The notes beneath the pieces are model-generated. The model was not told the origin of the DNA and searched no databases. It saw only the letters and a list, made by a program, of their open reading frames with translations. Below, one piece after another: positions 8,920-17,314 of a stretch of 64,000 nucleotides of DNA. Origin of the DNA: OMIW01 sp044235645. GTDB taxonomy: Bacteria; Bdellovibrionota_C; UBA2361; OMIW01. Where the stretch lies: NCBI GenBank assembly GCA_044235645.1, contig JBIIHQ010000007.1:62001-126000 (forward strand), in the 5' to 3' direction. How positions within the stretch are numbered: the first letter of the stretch is position 1; every line of letters starts with the position of its first letter. Made by a program: the position numbers and the translations under genes.

Positions 8920-9198
8920 CTATCCCTGCCGAGCCATGACAGATGCAGACCGAAAGCAAAGGACAGTAAACTGCGTAATACCTCGCCATGCGACGGGCCC
9001 ACAATAAACAAGACCGATGCCATAAACAGCCATACGAATGAGAAATGCTGACATCTGATCCTGAAGCTGTGTAGCTGCCTGAAGAATGGAAACCGACATC
9101 GATACAATTGCCGCGAGCAAAAGGGGTATCGAGACAATGACAAGGATCCTGCAAATATCATTACCGAAAGATTCAAGAATCATCACGACGTCGTCCAT
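8920..9198 (-). CDS. sctS: T3SS export apparatus protein SctS (FliQ/YscS family)
   Basis: This 92-residue protein has two membrane helices and the family core VSIPLLLAAIVSMSVSILQAATQLQDQ, matching the FliQ pattern SxPxLxxGLxVGLxISIFQAATQIxD. SctS packs around SctR and SctT in the export gate. The ATG at 9198 gives the usual length (about 88-92) and lies 2 bp after the sctR stop codon, implying translational coupling. A longer frame to 9243 would reach back into sctR and is less likely. Confidence 0.9.
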   Translation of the reverse strand: MDDVVMILESFGNDICRILVIVSIPLLLAAIVSMSVSILQAATQLQDQMSAFLIRMAVYGIGLVYCGPVAWRGITQFTVLCFRSASVMARQG

Positions 9199-9200
9199 TA

Positions 9201-9917
9201 CTACAGGTAGGAATAAAAGATAGTCCGACTGATCAGAATCCATCCGTCACATGCATAAAAGAGCAGCAACTTAATCGGAAGGGCGATACTGATAGGGCTT
9301 ACCATGGTTAATCCCAATGCTGTGAGGGTATTTGCAATAATCAGGTCAACCAGGAGAAACGGTATAAGGATCATGACCCCGATAATGATCGCACCCCGGA
9401 GTTCTGATACAACAAAAGCAGCAAACAAGACTCGCAGAGGAATGGGACTCCCTAACGGCGGCTCCTGGACCGCTGATTCCTTTCGGTCGCTTGTGTCTGG
9501 CGATGAGCTGTTCGACGTTGAAGACTGCTCTGTGTGCCTGGTCATGGCAATCTCTCTCATGGCAGAGAGCTCAGCGGTACCAACCTGCCTTGCAAGGAAT
9601 GCTCGCCACGGCTCGATTGCCGGCTGCAATGCAGCCAAATCCCGCAGTTGTGGTGCTTTATCAAGGGCGAGAGGTGGCACATTATCTAAATTTTTCGCTG
9701 ATTGAACGAGTATCGGATGCATGACTATCGCAACAAGGGATGCGGATAACGCAAACTCTATCGCCATCGTTCCACCCGAATTAAATCCTAGTCCGCCCTT
9801 TAGGAGATTGATGACAACACTCACCTTGAGATAACAGGTGCAGCATGTTACCAGCAGGGGTAACGCCGCGAGAAACATCATAATACCCAGCAGCCACTGG
9901 GGGTGGGTCGTTGTCAC
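9201..9917 (-). CDS. sctR: T3SS export apparatus protein SctR (FliP/YscR family)
   Basis: SctR is the core pentameric subunit of the export gate. The 238-residue protein ends in LRGAIIIGVMILIPFLLVDLIIANTLTALGLTMVSP, the FliP/SctR C-terminal signature, followed by LPIKLLLFYACDGWILI. Unlike flagellar FliP it has no cleavable signal peptide and starts close to the first helix, as T3SS SctR proteins do. A Ser/Thr/Asp-rich insert (about residues 130-155, near TEQSSTSNSSSPDTSDRKES) enlarges the periplasmic loop. The start is GTG at 9917, overlapping the preceding stop as GTGA. Confidence 0.93.
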   Translation of the reverse strand: MTTTHPQWLLGIMMFLAALPLLVTCCTCYLKVSVVINLLKGGLGFNSGGTMAIEFALSASLVAIVMHPILVQSAKNLDNVPPLALDKAPQLRDLAALQPAIEPWRAFLARQVGTAELSAMREIAMTRHTEQSSTSNSSSPDTSDRKESAVQEPPLGSPIPLRVLFAAFVVSELRGAIIIGVMILIPFLLVDLIIANTLTALGLTMVSPISIALPIKLLLFYACDGWILISRTIFYSYL

Positions 9918-10864
9918 GTGTTGCTCCTTTGCTCTTCACTATCACCCACGACATCAATAGCAACAACCCGAACCTTCTCGCCGATAAGGGCAGCTCGAAT
10001 CGCTTCCTGGACATCCTGTGATACCGATGCCGGGGAACATCTCGGTGCGTTTACCCGAACCGTTACTCCCCGATGCGCTGAATGCTGGATCTCAACGGAT
10101 CCTGTCGCTTCCGGCAGCGGAGCTGAGACGATGATATCCCCCAGATCAAGCACCACCGTGGCGATGGGATTCTCTTTTGGAGGAGTCATGCGTCCCGGTT
10201 GCTCACGTATTTTTTTTTGCCCCTCATCACCCATCGACTCAGCACCTCGGTGCTCTGAGAGGACTCCCCCCTCTCGCCGAATACAAGCCAATGAGCCGGA
10301 GCCATCTTGCCCCATGAGTGACACGGATCCAGAAAGAGCAGGGCATTGATCCTTTTGAATTTCACTAAGATCGGATTGCTTGCATCCAATACCTGTTGCT
10401 GTCTTGTCTTCCTGACTCTGCCAATCGGCTAGCTCAACTCCCTCGCGAAGTCGTAAAAAAAAGAGCTGTGCTCTCACCTCCTGATCAACGCCTCGCACCC
10501 GAGCTCGCTCTGCTACAGCAAGAAGGAGCTGCAGCCTCTTTTCCCAACCAGCGATGCGATGTTGCCGGTCGGCCCCGCTCGCAAGCCCCTCATGAGCGGC
10601 AACCACCCCATCTCGAATCCGGGCTTGAAGAGGTTTGCTCATCTCCGTCACAGAAGACGATCCGCCAGCATCACTCCATCTGCACGTCAGAGGGGCAGAT
10701 AGTTGTTCTGCAGTCGCAAGAATCTCCCGAAATTCTGCCCGTGCCTGATCGATTCTCCGAGATCGAACCCGAACCTGAGCAATCAGCCTCCCAATGCGCA
10801 GATACCGAGCGTGCTGAATTCGTTGAACAGTCTTACCTCGAGTCGTTATGTGGCCGATTGCCAT
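9914..10864 (-). CDS. T3SS-operon coiled-coil protein, possible SctO-SctP-like fusion
   Basis: The 316-residue product occupies the place between the rod gene and sctR that sctO, sctP and sctQ fill in Ysc-type operons. Residues 1-60 and about 100-150 are Arg/Glu/Gln-rich helices typical of a FliJ/SctO stalk protein. The middle is Ser/Gln-rich and disordered. The last 85 residues (from NPIATVVLDLGDIIVSAPLP) form a compact alpha/beta-looking region that could be a SctP/FliK-type T3S4 domain. These are inferences from position and composition, not motifs. The ATG at 10864 lies 7 bp after the sctI stop; a longer frame to 10939 would overlap sctI. No separate sctO, sctP or sctQ is present here. 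Confidence 0.6.
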   Translation of the reverse strand: MAIGHITTRGKTVQRIQHARYLRIGRLIAQVRVRSRRIDQARAEFREILATAEQLSAPLTCRWSDAGGSSSVTEMSKPLQARIRDGVVAAHEGLASGADRQHRIAGWEKRLQLLLAVAERARVRGVDQEVRAQLFFLRLREGVELADWQSQEDKTATGIGCKQSDLSEIQKDQCPALSGSVSLMGQDGSGSLACIRREGGVLSEHRGAESMGDEGQKKIREQPGRMTPPKENPIATVVLDLGDIIVSAPLPEATGSVEIQHSAHRGVTVRVNAPRCSPASVSQDVQEAIRAALIGEKVRVVAIDVVGDSEEQRSNT

Positions 10865-10871
10865 AACCTGA

Positions 10872-11180
10872 CTAGCCTCCCTGCTGAAGTCGTCGAACGA
10901 CCCCCGCGACCGCCTCTCCGGTCTTAGCGCAAACCTCAACTCTCATGGCATATTCCGAGAATGCCCGCTGAATCGTCAGAAGCTCCCCGATATTCATCGA
11001 TACTTCCGGTCTCATTTTGTCAGCCGGGTTTGGTCCTATCTTGAAGAGCTCCCTGATATGACGAAACTCGGCAAAACGAGAAATACCGCCATCAGAATGA
11101 TTTCTTGATACCCCTTTCAAGGGGAATGCTGAGTGTATTAACTTCGGATGCACCTCCATCCGAGATATCTCACCTGTCAT
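10872..11180 (-). CDS. sctI: T3SS inner rod protein SctI (YscI/HrpB family)
   Basis: SctI forms the inner rod/needle adapter and is absent from flagella, so it marks this operon as an injectisome. The 102-residue protein ends in the family signature: MNIGELLTIQRAFSEYAMRV followed by EVCAKTGEAVAGVVRRLQ, matching the YscI pattern of LLxxQxxLxxYxxxVExxxKxxxxxxxxxxxLxxxQ. The ATG at 11180 is preceded by GGAGG with a 5-base gap, an excellent ribosome site. An upstream TTG at 11243 would give 123 residues but is not needed. It is the first recognisable gene of the operon; needle, ATPase, SctV and ring genes must lie elsewhere. Confidence 0.75.
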   Translation of the reverse strand: MTGEISRMEVHPKLIHSAFPLKGVSRNHSDGGISRFAEFRHIRELFKIGPNPADKMRPEVSMNIGELLTIQRAFSEYAMRVEVCAKTGEAVAGVVRRLQQGG

Positions 11181-11319
11181 AACGTCCTCCAACTGCGACT
11201 GATTCCCCAACTCTGCTACCCGATTATTTTTTGCTCTCCGCAAGGCGTGCGAGGACCACCCTTGTACGGCGGCTCTCCATTATCGACAAAGAAAGGAGGA
11301 AGTTGCGGATCATTTGCAT

Positions 11320-11364
11320 CCCTCGGCATTTTTTTGAGCCGAGGGCTTTTGCCGAGAAAGCCCT
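11320..11364. other. Two overlapping alternative hairpins at the antiporter-T3SS junction
   Basis: Read on the minus strand, AGGGCTTT pairs with AAAGCCCT (11364-11342, 8 bp). CCCTCGGC then pairs with GCCGAGGG (11345-11320, 8 bp, loop with an A7 run). The two share four bases, so both cannot form fully together. The first overlaps the antiporter stop codon. No U tract follows on the minus strand, so this looks more like an attenuator or processing site than a simple terminator. Confidence 0.45.
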
Positions 11365-12511
11365 AATGTCGGGCGACGAGGGGACGCAGGATCGGCGGAG
11401 CGAGAAGAGATGTGATGAGTGACATTGCGACCAACATCCCAAAAATATCTTCACCGAAAACATTTTGGTTACGACCAATTGTCGCGATTAAGATACCGAC
11501 TTCACCTCGAGGCACCATACCTACCCCGACGATAACAGCGCTGCGGTTACCAAGTCGCCGAGCGCCAATAAAACCGGCTACGAACTTTGTAAGGATTGCG
11601 AGGACACAGGCCACCAGGAGCAATGGACCCTGTTCGTCTATTTTGAATCCCTTCATTGAAACCATGGCTCCTGTGATCACAAAGAAGAATGGTATCAAGA
11701 AAGCCCCTACGGCTTCGACCTGAAGAGTAATCGGCTTATTCTGCGGATGCTCAGCGACGATTACTCCCGCGATGAATGCTCCGATGATTGCGGCCAGTCC
11801 CACGTATGACGAGGCGACCGAGAGGCCAAGACAAATAAGAAGCGATACGGTGAGGGGAGAGAGGGGATCCAGTGGAATATCGAGGATCCGGGGGCTCTTC
11901 CTTAGCGCGTAGGCTCCCACCGCGAGGGTGACACCGATAAAACTGACCGAGAGTGCAAGCCCTCCCAACAGCGGCCATACCGCTAGCCCGTCAGCCGATT
12001 GGAGTGCTGCGACTACGCCGAGAACTAACATGCCGAGCACATCATCAACAATGGCAGCCCCTAGCACAACTTTGCTCTCGGCCCGATGAAGCACACCAAG
12101 GTCTCGTAAGACCTTGGCAGTTATACCTGCAGACGTGGCGACAAATGCGGCTCCCACAAATAGGGCCGCGGGGAGGGCGAGTTGGAGGAGCGACCACGCC
12201 CACCAAAACCCCCCACAAAAGGGTATTACTACCCCGACACTTCCGACAACAAGTGGCATCCGACCAAGCTTGCGGAGTGAATCGACGCTCGTCTCAAGCC
12301 CCACTAAAAAGAGAAGAAGCATCGCCCCAACCTCTGAGAGCACCCCAAGGGTCTCACCCACCGAGATCCACCCAAAACACGCCGGCCCGAGCAAAACCCC
12401 CGCTAAAACCTGACCGACAACCTCTGGCAATCGTAATCGCTGACTCAGCTCACCTCCGACAACCCCTGCGGCAAATACAAGAAAAATACTTTCAAGTGGA
12501 ACGTGTGTCAT
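11363..12511 (-). CDS. CPA2-family cation:proton antiporter (KefB/NapA-like)
   Basis: This 382-residue inner-membrane protein has about twelve hydrophobic helices. LRLPEVVGQVLAGVLLGPA near the N-terminus, FLVGLETSVDSLRKLG, ATSAGITAKVLRDLG and the paired-acid helix AAIVDDVLGMLVLG are the signature order of CPA2 Na+/H+ or K+/H+ antiporters; the two Asp residues of VDDV carry the exchanged ions. It lacks the C-terminal RCK/TrkA domain of KefB. It lies between ftsK and the T3SS operon on the same strand, so the secretion genes could be read through from it. Confidence 0.92.
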   Translation of the reverse strand: MTHVPLESIFLVFAAGVVGGELSQRLRLPEVVGQVLAGVLLGPACFGWISVGETLGVLSEVGAMLLLFLVGLETSVDSLRKLGRMPLVVGSVGVVIPFCGGFWWAWSLLQLALPAALFVGAAFVATSAGITAKVLRDLGVLHRAESKVVLGAAIVDDVLGMLVLGVVAALQSADGLAVWPLLGGLALSVSFIGVTLAVGAYALRKSPRILDIPLDPLSPLTVSLLICLGLSVASSYVGLAAIIGAFIAGVIVAEHPQNKPITLQVEAVGAFLIPFFFVITGAMVSMKGFKIDEQGPLLLVACVLAILTKFVAGFIGARRLGNRSAVIVGVGMVPRGEVGILIATIGRNQNVFGEDIFGMLVAMSLITSLLAPPILRPLVARH

Positions 12512-12595
12512 GCTTCAGTCCTTTTCAACGACATCCCCCGCGCACTTCAAAGATACCTCTTGATTGAGTACCCCCATCAACGAAGCTATCTCACT

Positions 12596-15127
12596 TCAAT
12601 TGACACCCTCTCCAGGCCTATGGTGCACAAGCACCTCACGAGGCCGAGCCCCATCCATCTGGCTCACAATACCATCCCGCTCCATTCGCTCGATGATCCT
12701 GGCGGCCCTATTATACCCGATTCGAAAAACTCTCTGAACGAGAGACGTTGATGCATGTTGTTTATCGACTACGAGCTCCACTGCTTTATCATATAACGGA
12801 TCGTACTCCCCCTCCCCTTCGGCTCCCTCTTCCCCTTCACCACCATCCTCTCGGAGCGCCGCCTCACAGAACGCAACTATCGTTTCGTCGTACCGCGGTC
12901 CCTCTTTTGACTTTATCGCATTCACAACTCGATTTACCTCGGCATCGGTTACAAACGCACCGTGTATCCGACGAAGCGGATTGGCTCCCGGGGCCATAAA
13001 GAGCATATCTCCCTTCCCCAGAAGACGCTCAGCTCCCATCGAATCGAGAATTGTGCGGGAATCAATTCGACTCGTTACCCGAAACGACAATCGTGCTGGA
13101 AAATTTGCCTTAATAAGTCCAGTAATCACATCAACGGATGGGCGTTGGGTCGCCAAGATGAGATGAATACCTGCAGCCCTTGCCTTCTGCGCAAGCCGCG
13201 TTATGAGCTCCTCGATATCTCGTCCCACCTGCAACATAAGATCGGCGAGCTCATCCACGACAATAACGATCTTCGGAAGGGGTTGCACAACATCACCCGG
13301 AATCGCCGGCGCATCGTCTCTGCCGATCACCCCATCGCGATCAGCATCATTATCCGAGGAATCCTGCATTGAAGGGTGAGTCTCCGACTGGTTTTCTCCC
13401 CTCTCCTCCGGGTCACTTTCCCCTCTCACGACCCGATTGAAACTATCTATATTGCGAACCCCGAACCGCTGCATTAATCGGTATCGCCGATCCATCTCCT
13501 TGGCTGCCCACTCGAGCACCGCTTTCGCCTGCTTTGGTACCGTGACCACCGGCACCCTCAGATGAGGTATTCCGTCGTATACAGAAAGTTCGAGCACCTT
13601 CGGATCGATCATAATCAGACCGAGCTCCTGAGGCGTGGCCCGATAGAGCAAACTAACCAGAATCGCATTGAGACACACACTCTTTCCGGTTCCCGTTGCA
13701 CCAGCAATAAGAAGATGAGGCATCGTCGCGATATCAACGACAACGGGTAAACCAGAAATATCCTTTCCGAGAGGTATCGCTAGTCTCGATTGATGCCCCT
13801 GAGACTCCTCTGACTCAAGCAATTCACGCAATCTGACGACATCCCGGCGCGGATTGGGAACCTCAATACCCACAGTACCTTTACCCGGAATCGGAGCAAC
13901 AATCCTCACCACGGAGGCCCGGAGACTCATCGCCAGATCGTCCTGCAGGGAAACAATCCGACCGAGCTTAACCCCCGGTGCCGGTTCAAATTCAAACAGC
14001 GAAACCACTGGGCCTCGCTGGTATTGGACAATACGACCCTTGATATTGAAGTCAGCCAATTTTTCCTCAATTCGCTGCGCTCGGAGTTGTAGCTCCTGAC
14101 CGTCCTCACCCTCATGCTGCCGGTCACTCTCTGCAAGAAGTTTCGCCTGGGGGAATACATAATTATCGAGCACCCTGTCCTTGAGGGGGATCCGTCGCGC
14201 GGACTCTGGGGGCAATACCGCAATCGGAATGCGACGATCCTCCGTTATCGTCCGAGATGTTTCTTCAGAGGAATCGATCGCTTCCCTGAGCAATCGTCGC
14301 TTTGGCGAGCTTACGAGTGGCCGACCCTGCTCAATGACTGCTTTGAGAATGATAGGTTCGGGAGAACGGAAAAAAAGACGGTGCCCCATCTGAACGATGC
14401 GCCGCGAAGCTGCAACTCCGAATCGAGACATCTGACGGACAGGTGAAAATACGAGCGCCCGGGGCATCGTCACAAAAACATGACGGGCTCCGAACCCCAC
14501 CCGCGTGACGGCCATCTTTGAAGAGGCCAGCATCGTGTGTCCGGTGATCAGCGGAGCAAGAACGAAGAGGAGGGAACTGGCCGCTAGAAACGTACCTCCG
14601 GGACCGATGAGACCCGAGAGATGTTCAGCAAGGGTAACACCAACCACACCTCCCCCTCTTGCCCCCGCAAAAAGTCCGAGGAGCAGCGATCCAGAAAACA
14701 TGGACCCCAACACCGAAACCGCGACAGACCGCCACGTCATCGGTGGAGGAGCGGACGTAAGTTCTGAACAACTTTTTCGATGGGTCCGGGTTCCGAACAA
14801 CCAAAAACACACCGGTAAAATGAATGCGCCAAACCCAAACCAGCGAAGCATCGATCCCCCGATTGCAACGCCACTGGGCCCGAACAGATGTCCAATTCGA
14901 AGCCACGGCAGATCACTATATATCAATTCACTGCCGATGATGGCCGCAAGAAGACAGGCTCCTCCAAGGAGCAAAGTGGCAGTCCCGCGCCATACCCGAC
15001 GCTCAGACACCGTTACATCCCGCTTTTTTGCTGGAATCCGCTTTATGCCCTCGACCCGTGCTGAACGCGGACGCTGAGTCGTGCGCCGCGCCGGGGCGAT
15101 CCTTACTGCACCGTTTTTTCGCTGCAT
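12596..15127 (-). CDS. ftsK: DNA translocase FtsK
   Basis: FtsK anchors at the septum and pumps chromosomal DNA during division to allow dimer resolution. The 843-residue protein has about four N-terminal membrane helices, a short basic linker, then the alpha-beta motor: AGATGTGKSV is the Walker A and KIVIVVDELADLM the Walker B. An acidic insert rich in Asp/Glu/Ser sits between them. The C-terminal gamma winged helix (STSLVQRVFRIGYNRAARII) is the part that reads KOPS sites. The linker is far shorter than in E. coli. The ATG at 15127 is chosen because the 36 codons above it (to 15235) are Cys/Pro-rich and unlikely. A Glu/Gly-rich segment precedes gamma. Confidence 0.95.
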   Translation of the reverse strand: MQRKNGAVRIAPARRTTQRPRSARVEGIKRIPAKKRDVTVSERRVWRGTATLLLGGACLLAAIIGSELIYSDLPWLRIGHLFGPSGVAIGGSMLRWFGFGAFILPVCFWLFGTRTHRKSCSELTSAPPPMTWRSVAVSVLGSMFSGSLLLGLFAGARGGGVVGVTLAEHLSGLIGPGGTFLAASSLLFVLAPLITGHTMLASSKMAVTRVGFGARHVFVTMPRALVFSPVRQMSRFGVAASRRIVQMGHRLFFRSPEPIILKAVIEQGRPLVSSPKRRLLREAIDSSEETSRTITEDRRIPIAVLPPESARRIPLKDRVLDNYVFPQAKLLAESDRQHEGEDGQELQLRAQRIEEKLADFNIKGRIVQYQRGPVVSLFEFEPAPGVKLGRIVSLQDDLAMSLRASVVRIVAPIPGKGTVGIEVPNPRRDVVRLRELLESEESQGHQSRLAIPLGKDISGLPVVVDIATMPHLLIAGATGTGKSVCLNAILVSLLYRATPQELGLIMIDPKVLELSVYDGIPHLRVPVVTVPKQAKAVLEWAAKEMDRRYRLMQRFGVRNIDSFNRVVRGESDPEERGENQSETHPSMQDSSDNDADRDGVIGRDDAPAIPGDVVQPLPKIVIVVDELADLMLQVGRDIEELITRLAQKARAAGIHLILATQRPSVDVITGLIKANFPARLSFRVTSRIDSRTILDSMGAERLLGKGDMLFMAPGANPLRRIHGAFVTDAEVNRVVNAIKSKEGPRYDETIVAFCEAALREDGGEGEEGAEGEGEYDPLYDKAVELVVDKQHASTSLVQRVFRIGYNRAARIIERMERDGIVSQMDGARPREVLVHHRPGEGVN

Positions 15128-15339
15128 GGTCAAAATTTGTTCCTTTCCAGGGAGGCGAATATGATCCTCACATGAGGGACAACGTCGCTCGAAAACACCG
15201 TCAATCGGCGGGCGATGCCACCCCTCTCTCAACAAATCACTTTCCCTGATTTACCTTCCCCCTTTTTTGATGAAGGAAGATGCAAAACAGGAGCTTAGAA
15301 ACTTAATACCTCGGCGGGCGTCCAGGCTACTGCCTCGTC

Positions 15340-16056
15340 CTACCCATCACGGCGGAGGAATAATCGCTCACGTTGAGCGGCGACCTCTCGCGCGGCAGCG
15401 CGAAATGCCGACCGAAGAAGGGCATGTTCACTTTTCCATCCCGAGCCCCCCCCTTCTTGTCGCTTCTTCAACTGCAACAGGTTATCGCTGAGTGGCCTGT
15501 CGTTAAAGACGTAACTCCCCTGCCAAACAACCCGTTTAGTCCGCATATTTCGAAGGGTCATTTCGCACTCGACCTCGGCGGGCTGCATTGCCCCCACAGC
15601 AGACCCCTTCAGAGACGTTAAATGTCGGATCCTGACAGCAAAAACACCATCTCCTGACCCTTCTGAAGCGGATATGACTTCACTTCCCCACTCCTCCCGC
15701 ATGGCATCTACCACCTCCTGAGTGAGCTCAGCCTCGCTCAAGGCACCATCATCGCCAGCACTCACAACAGGTGCCACGGCAACCGTATTAACGGAGAGAA
15801 GACCCGGTTCATCGAGGACAACTGAACGAAGCCCCCCGAGATGCGTTGAAGTCACTCCGGTAGCCGCACAACCACCAAGCAGTGCGGATGCCACTACTAT
15901 CATTCCCGCGACGAGTGATGATGGTAAAAATAAAACATCATCCGAAGGCAAGGGCGCTTTCACTTCCCACCTGCGAAGCCTTTTCAAAAAGTTGGCTTTC
16001 TTTGAGCTTAGATACAACATCTCTCCAGAAGACCCTTCCATCGTTTGATAACTCAT
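15340..16056 (-). CDS. Predicted lipoprotein upstream of ftsK
   Basis: The 238-residue frame has a hydrophobic segment VAGMIVVASALLGGC with a good LGGC lipobox (Cys63 from the first ATG), so the mature protein is probably a 176-residue lipoprotein. The true start may be internal (GTG at codon 32 or so), as the first 40 residues are too long for a signal peptide. The mature part has beta-rich phrases (VNTVAVAPV, VFAVRIRHL, VECEMTLRN, RVVWQGSYVF) reminiscent of small outer-membrane assembly lipoproteins such as LptE or the LPP20/GNA1162 type, but no diagnostic motif. It ends 212 bp above the ftsK start. Confidence 0.65.
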   Translation of the reverse strand: MSYQTMEGSSGEMLYLSSKKANFLKRLRRWEVKAPLPSDDVLFLPSSLVAGMIVVASALLGGCAATGVTSTHLGGLRSVVLDEPGLLSVNTVAVAPVVSAGDDGALSEAELTQEVVDAMREEWGSEVISASEGSGDGVFAVRIRHLTSLKGSAVGAMQPAEVECEMTLRNMRTKRVVWQGSYVFNDRPLSDNLLQLKKRQEGGGSGWKSEHALLRSAFRAAAREVAAQRERLFLRRDG

Positions 16057-16287
16057 CCCCCCTCCTCTTGCGAACCGACGTCATCCCCGCTTTACACCTC
16101 TATCTGTGTCTCGGTATTGAACAATCAACAAGAGACGAAGTGCAAGGAGATAACGTCGTTACCTCACCCCCTTTTTTGTATTTTGATTTCAGGATTTTCT
16201 TTACTTAGCCCCTTGATCCCTCGATTGCATGATTATTACCATGCCAACGATATCTCTTAAATTTATCCGTCATCGAAAGGTAGCGAT
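16057..16287. other. Divergent intergenic region
   Basis: This stretch separates the minus-strand lipoprotein gene from the plus-strand small lipoprotein gene. It is AT-richer than the flanking genes and must hold the divergent promoters. I see no clear -35/-10 pair or hairpin. Confidence 0.4.
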
Positions 16288-16515
16288 ATGTCGCGGTGGT
16301 GCATCACAATTCCTCTTGTGTTATACTCCACCGGTTGTCGAGCCGCCCCCGAGGCGGCGGAACACGCGAAGAGCGCAAAGGTGGGAGGAAAGTATAAGGG
16401 ATTCGGAGGGCAACCTATTGGTTTCGATCCGAAAAAACCATCCGACGCACCATCGATGTATATAGGAGCGGAATACTCCGGAGAGAGGACCCTGAAGAAG
16501 CAGTCCGTTTATTAA
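16288..16515 (+). CDS. Small putative lipoprotein
   Basis: A 75-residue product with a very short signal-like N-terminus (one Arg, then a hydrophobic stretch) ending at YSTGC, a plausible lipobox with Cys17. The mature part is a hydrophilic 58 residues with Lys/Gly/Pro, for example GGKYKGFGGQPIGFDPKKP, and no recognised family. It lies 28 bp before the acidic-protein gene on the same strand, so the two may form an operon. The small size and loose lipobox limit confidence. Confidence 0.5.
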   Translation: MSRWCITIPLVLYSTGCRAAPEAAEHAKSAKVGGKYKGFGGQPIGFDPKKPSDAPSMYIGAEYSGERTLKKQSVY

Positions 16516-16543
16516 GGCAGAGACGTTTGTAAAAGCAGATACT

Positions 16544-16951
16544 ATGAGCACCAAAGCCACAGAAAAGATCACCGAAGCACTTTCTCAACTTCTTGAGGGA
16601 TTCGCTGAACTCCAGGAGCAGATTGAAGAGGATCTTGGCGAAGAGTCCGACGAAGATGAAGACGAAGAGAGGGCATCTGATATAGAGGCGGGCATCATAA
16701 CCGAGGTGCGATCAGCCATTGAATCCGTGATCGAGTCAGACGATTTTGCCGTCGAAGACTTTGCAGCGATGATCTCCTCGGTCACCGAAGCGCTTGAAGA
16801 GATTGACCCCGACATCTTCGAGGGGAGTGAGGAAGAGGACGAGGAAGAGGACGAGGACGACGATGAAGACGAGGATGATGAAGACCTCGACTTCGACGAT
16901 GAGGATGAAGACTACGAGGAAGATTTTGAGGATGATGACGAAGATGACTAA
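16544..16951 (+). CDS. Highly acidic small protein with Asp/Glu tail
   Basis: The 135-residue protein has two amphipathic helical segments: about residues 1-35 (TEKITEALSQLLEGFAELQEQ) and 48-90 (SDIEAGIITEVRSAIESVIE). An acidic run separates them, and the C-terminal tail of about 45 residues is almost only Asp and Glu with a few aromatic residues. The regular third-position choices (GAT/GAC, GAA/GAG mix) argue for real coding rather than a repeat accident. Such tails bind basic proteins, metal ions or mimic nucleic acid, but the role here is unknown. No close Shine-Dalgarno is visible. It follows the small lipoprotein gene. Confidence 0.7.
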   Translation: MSTKATEKITEALSQLLEGFAELQEQIEEDLGEESDEDEDEERASDIEAGIITEVRSAIESVIESDDFAVEDFAAMISSVTEALEEIDPDIFEGSEEEDEEEDEDDDEDEDDEDLDFDDEDEDYEEDFEDDDEDD

Positions 16952-17314
16952 AGCCTCCGGTTGACGGTAGTCTCCGGATAGAATCGCCGACTATCGATGG
17001 CGACGAATATCGCGGATACCTCCTTGCGATTGGGGTGCGTACACTTCTCATCCCAATCTGTCCTCCCTACATTAGCTTACTTAAGATGGATGTCCACTGG
17101 GGAGTGATTGCTCAGAGGTAAGAAAATCGGTCGATGGAGAGTTTAAAAGTTCAAGTCGATTTGAGCACGAAAGAATATGTCTTCCCCGAAAGAGGACCAA
17201 TATCAGGAGATGAGAAGAAGTAGCGAGGAGGCCGTTTCGAACCTTCAGAACTGCGAGTCGCCAAAACGGCAACCCCTCAGAGCTCCTCTGGCGTCGGCTG
17301 CGGGGTAAGCGGAC
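16952..17314. other. Convergent intergenic region without recognisable gene
   Basis: About 360 bases separate the acidic-protein gene from the 3' end of coaD. Short frames exist on the minus strand but show no protein-like composition. I could not find a stem with a U tract for either gene. Confidence 0.4.

Noticed and set aside
11224..11319. A 31-codon minus-strand frame before sctI considered as a needle protein.
   Set aside because: It is too short, basic and lacks the SctF pattern.
16800..16951. GAT/GAC/GAA/GAG-rich tract considered as a microsatellite repeat.
   Set aside because: Codon choice varies irregularly while the acidic amino-acid character is kept, indicating coding selection rather than a simple repeat.
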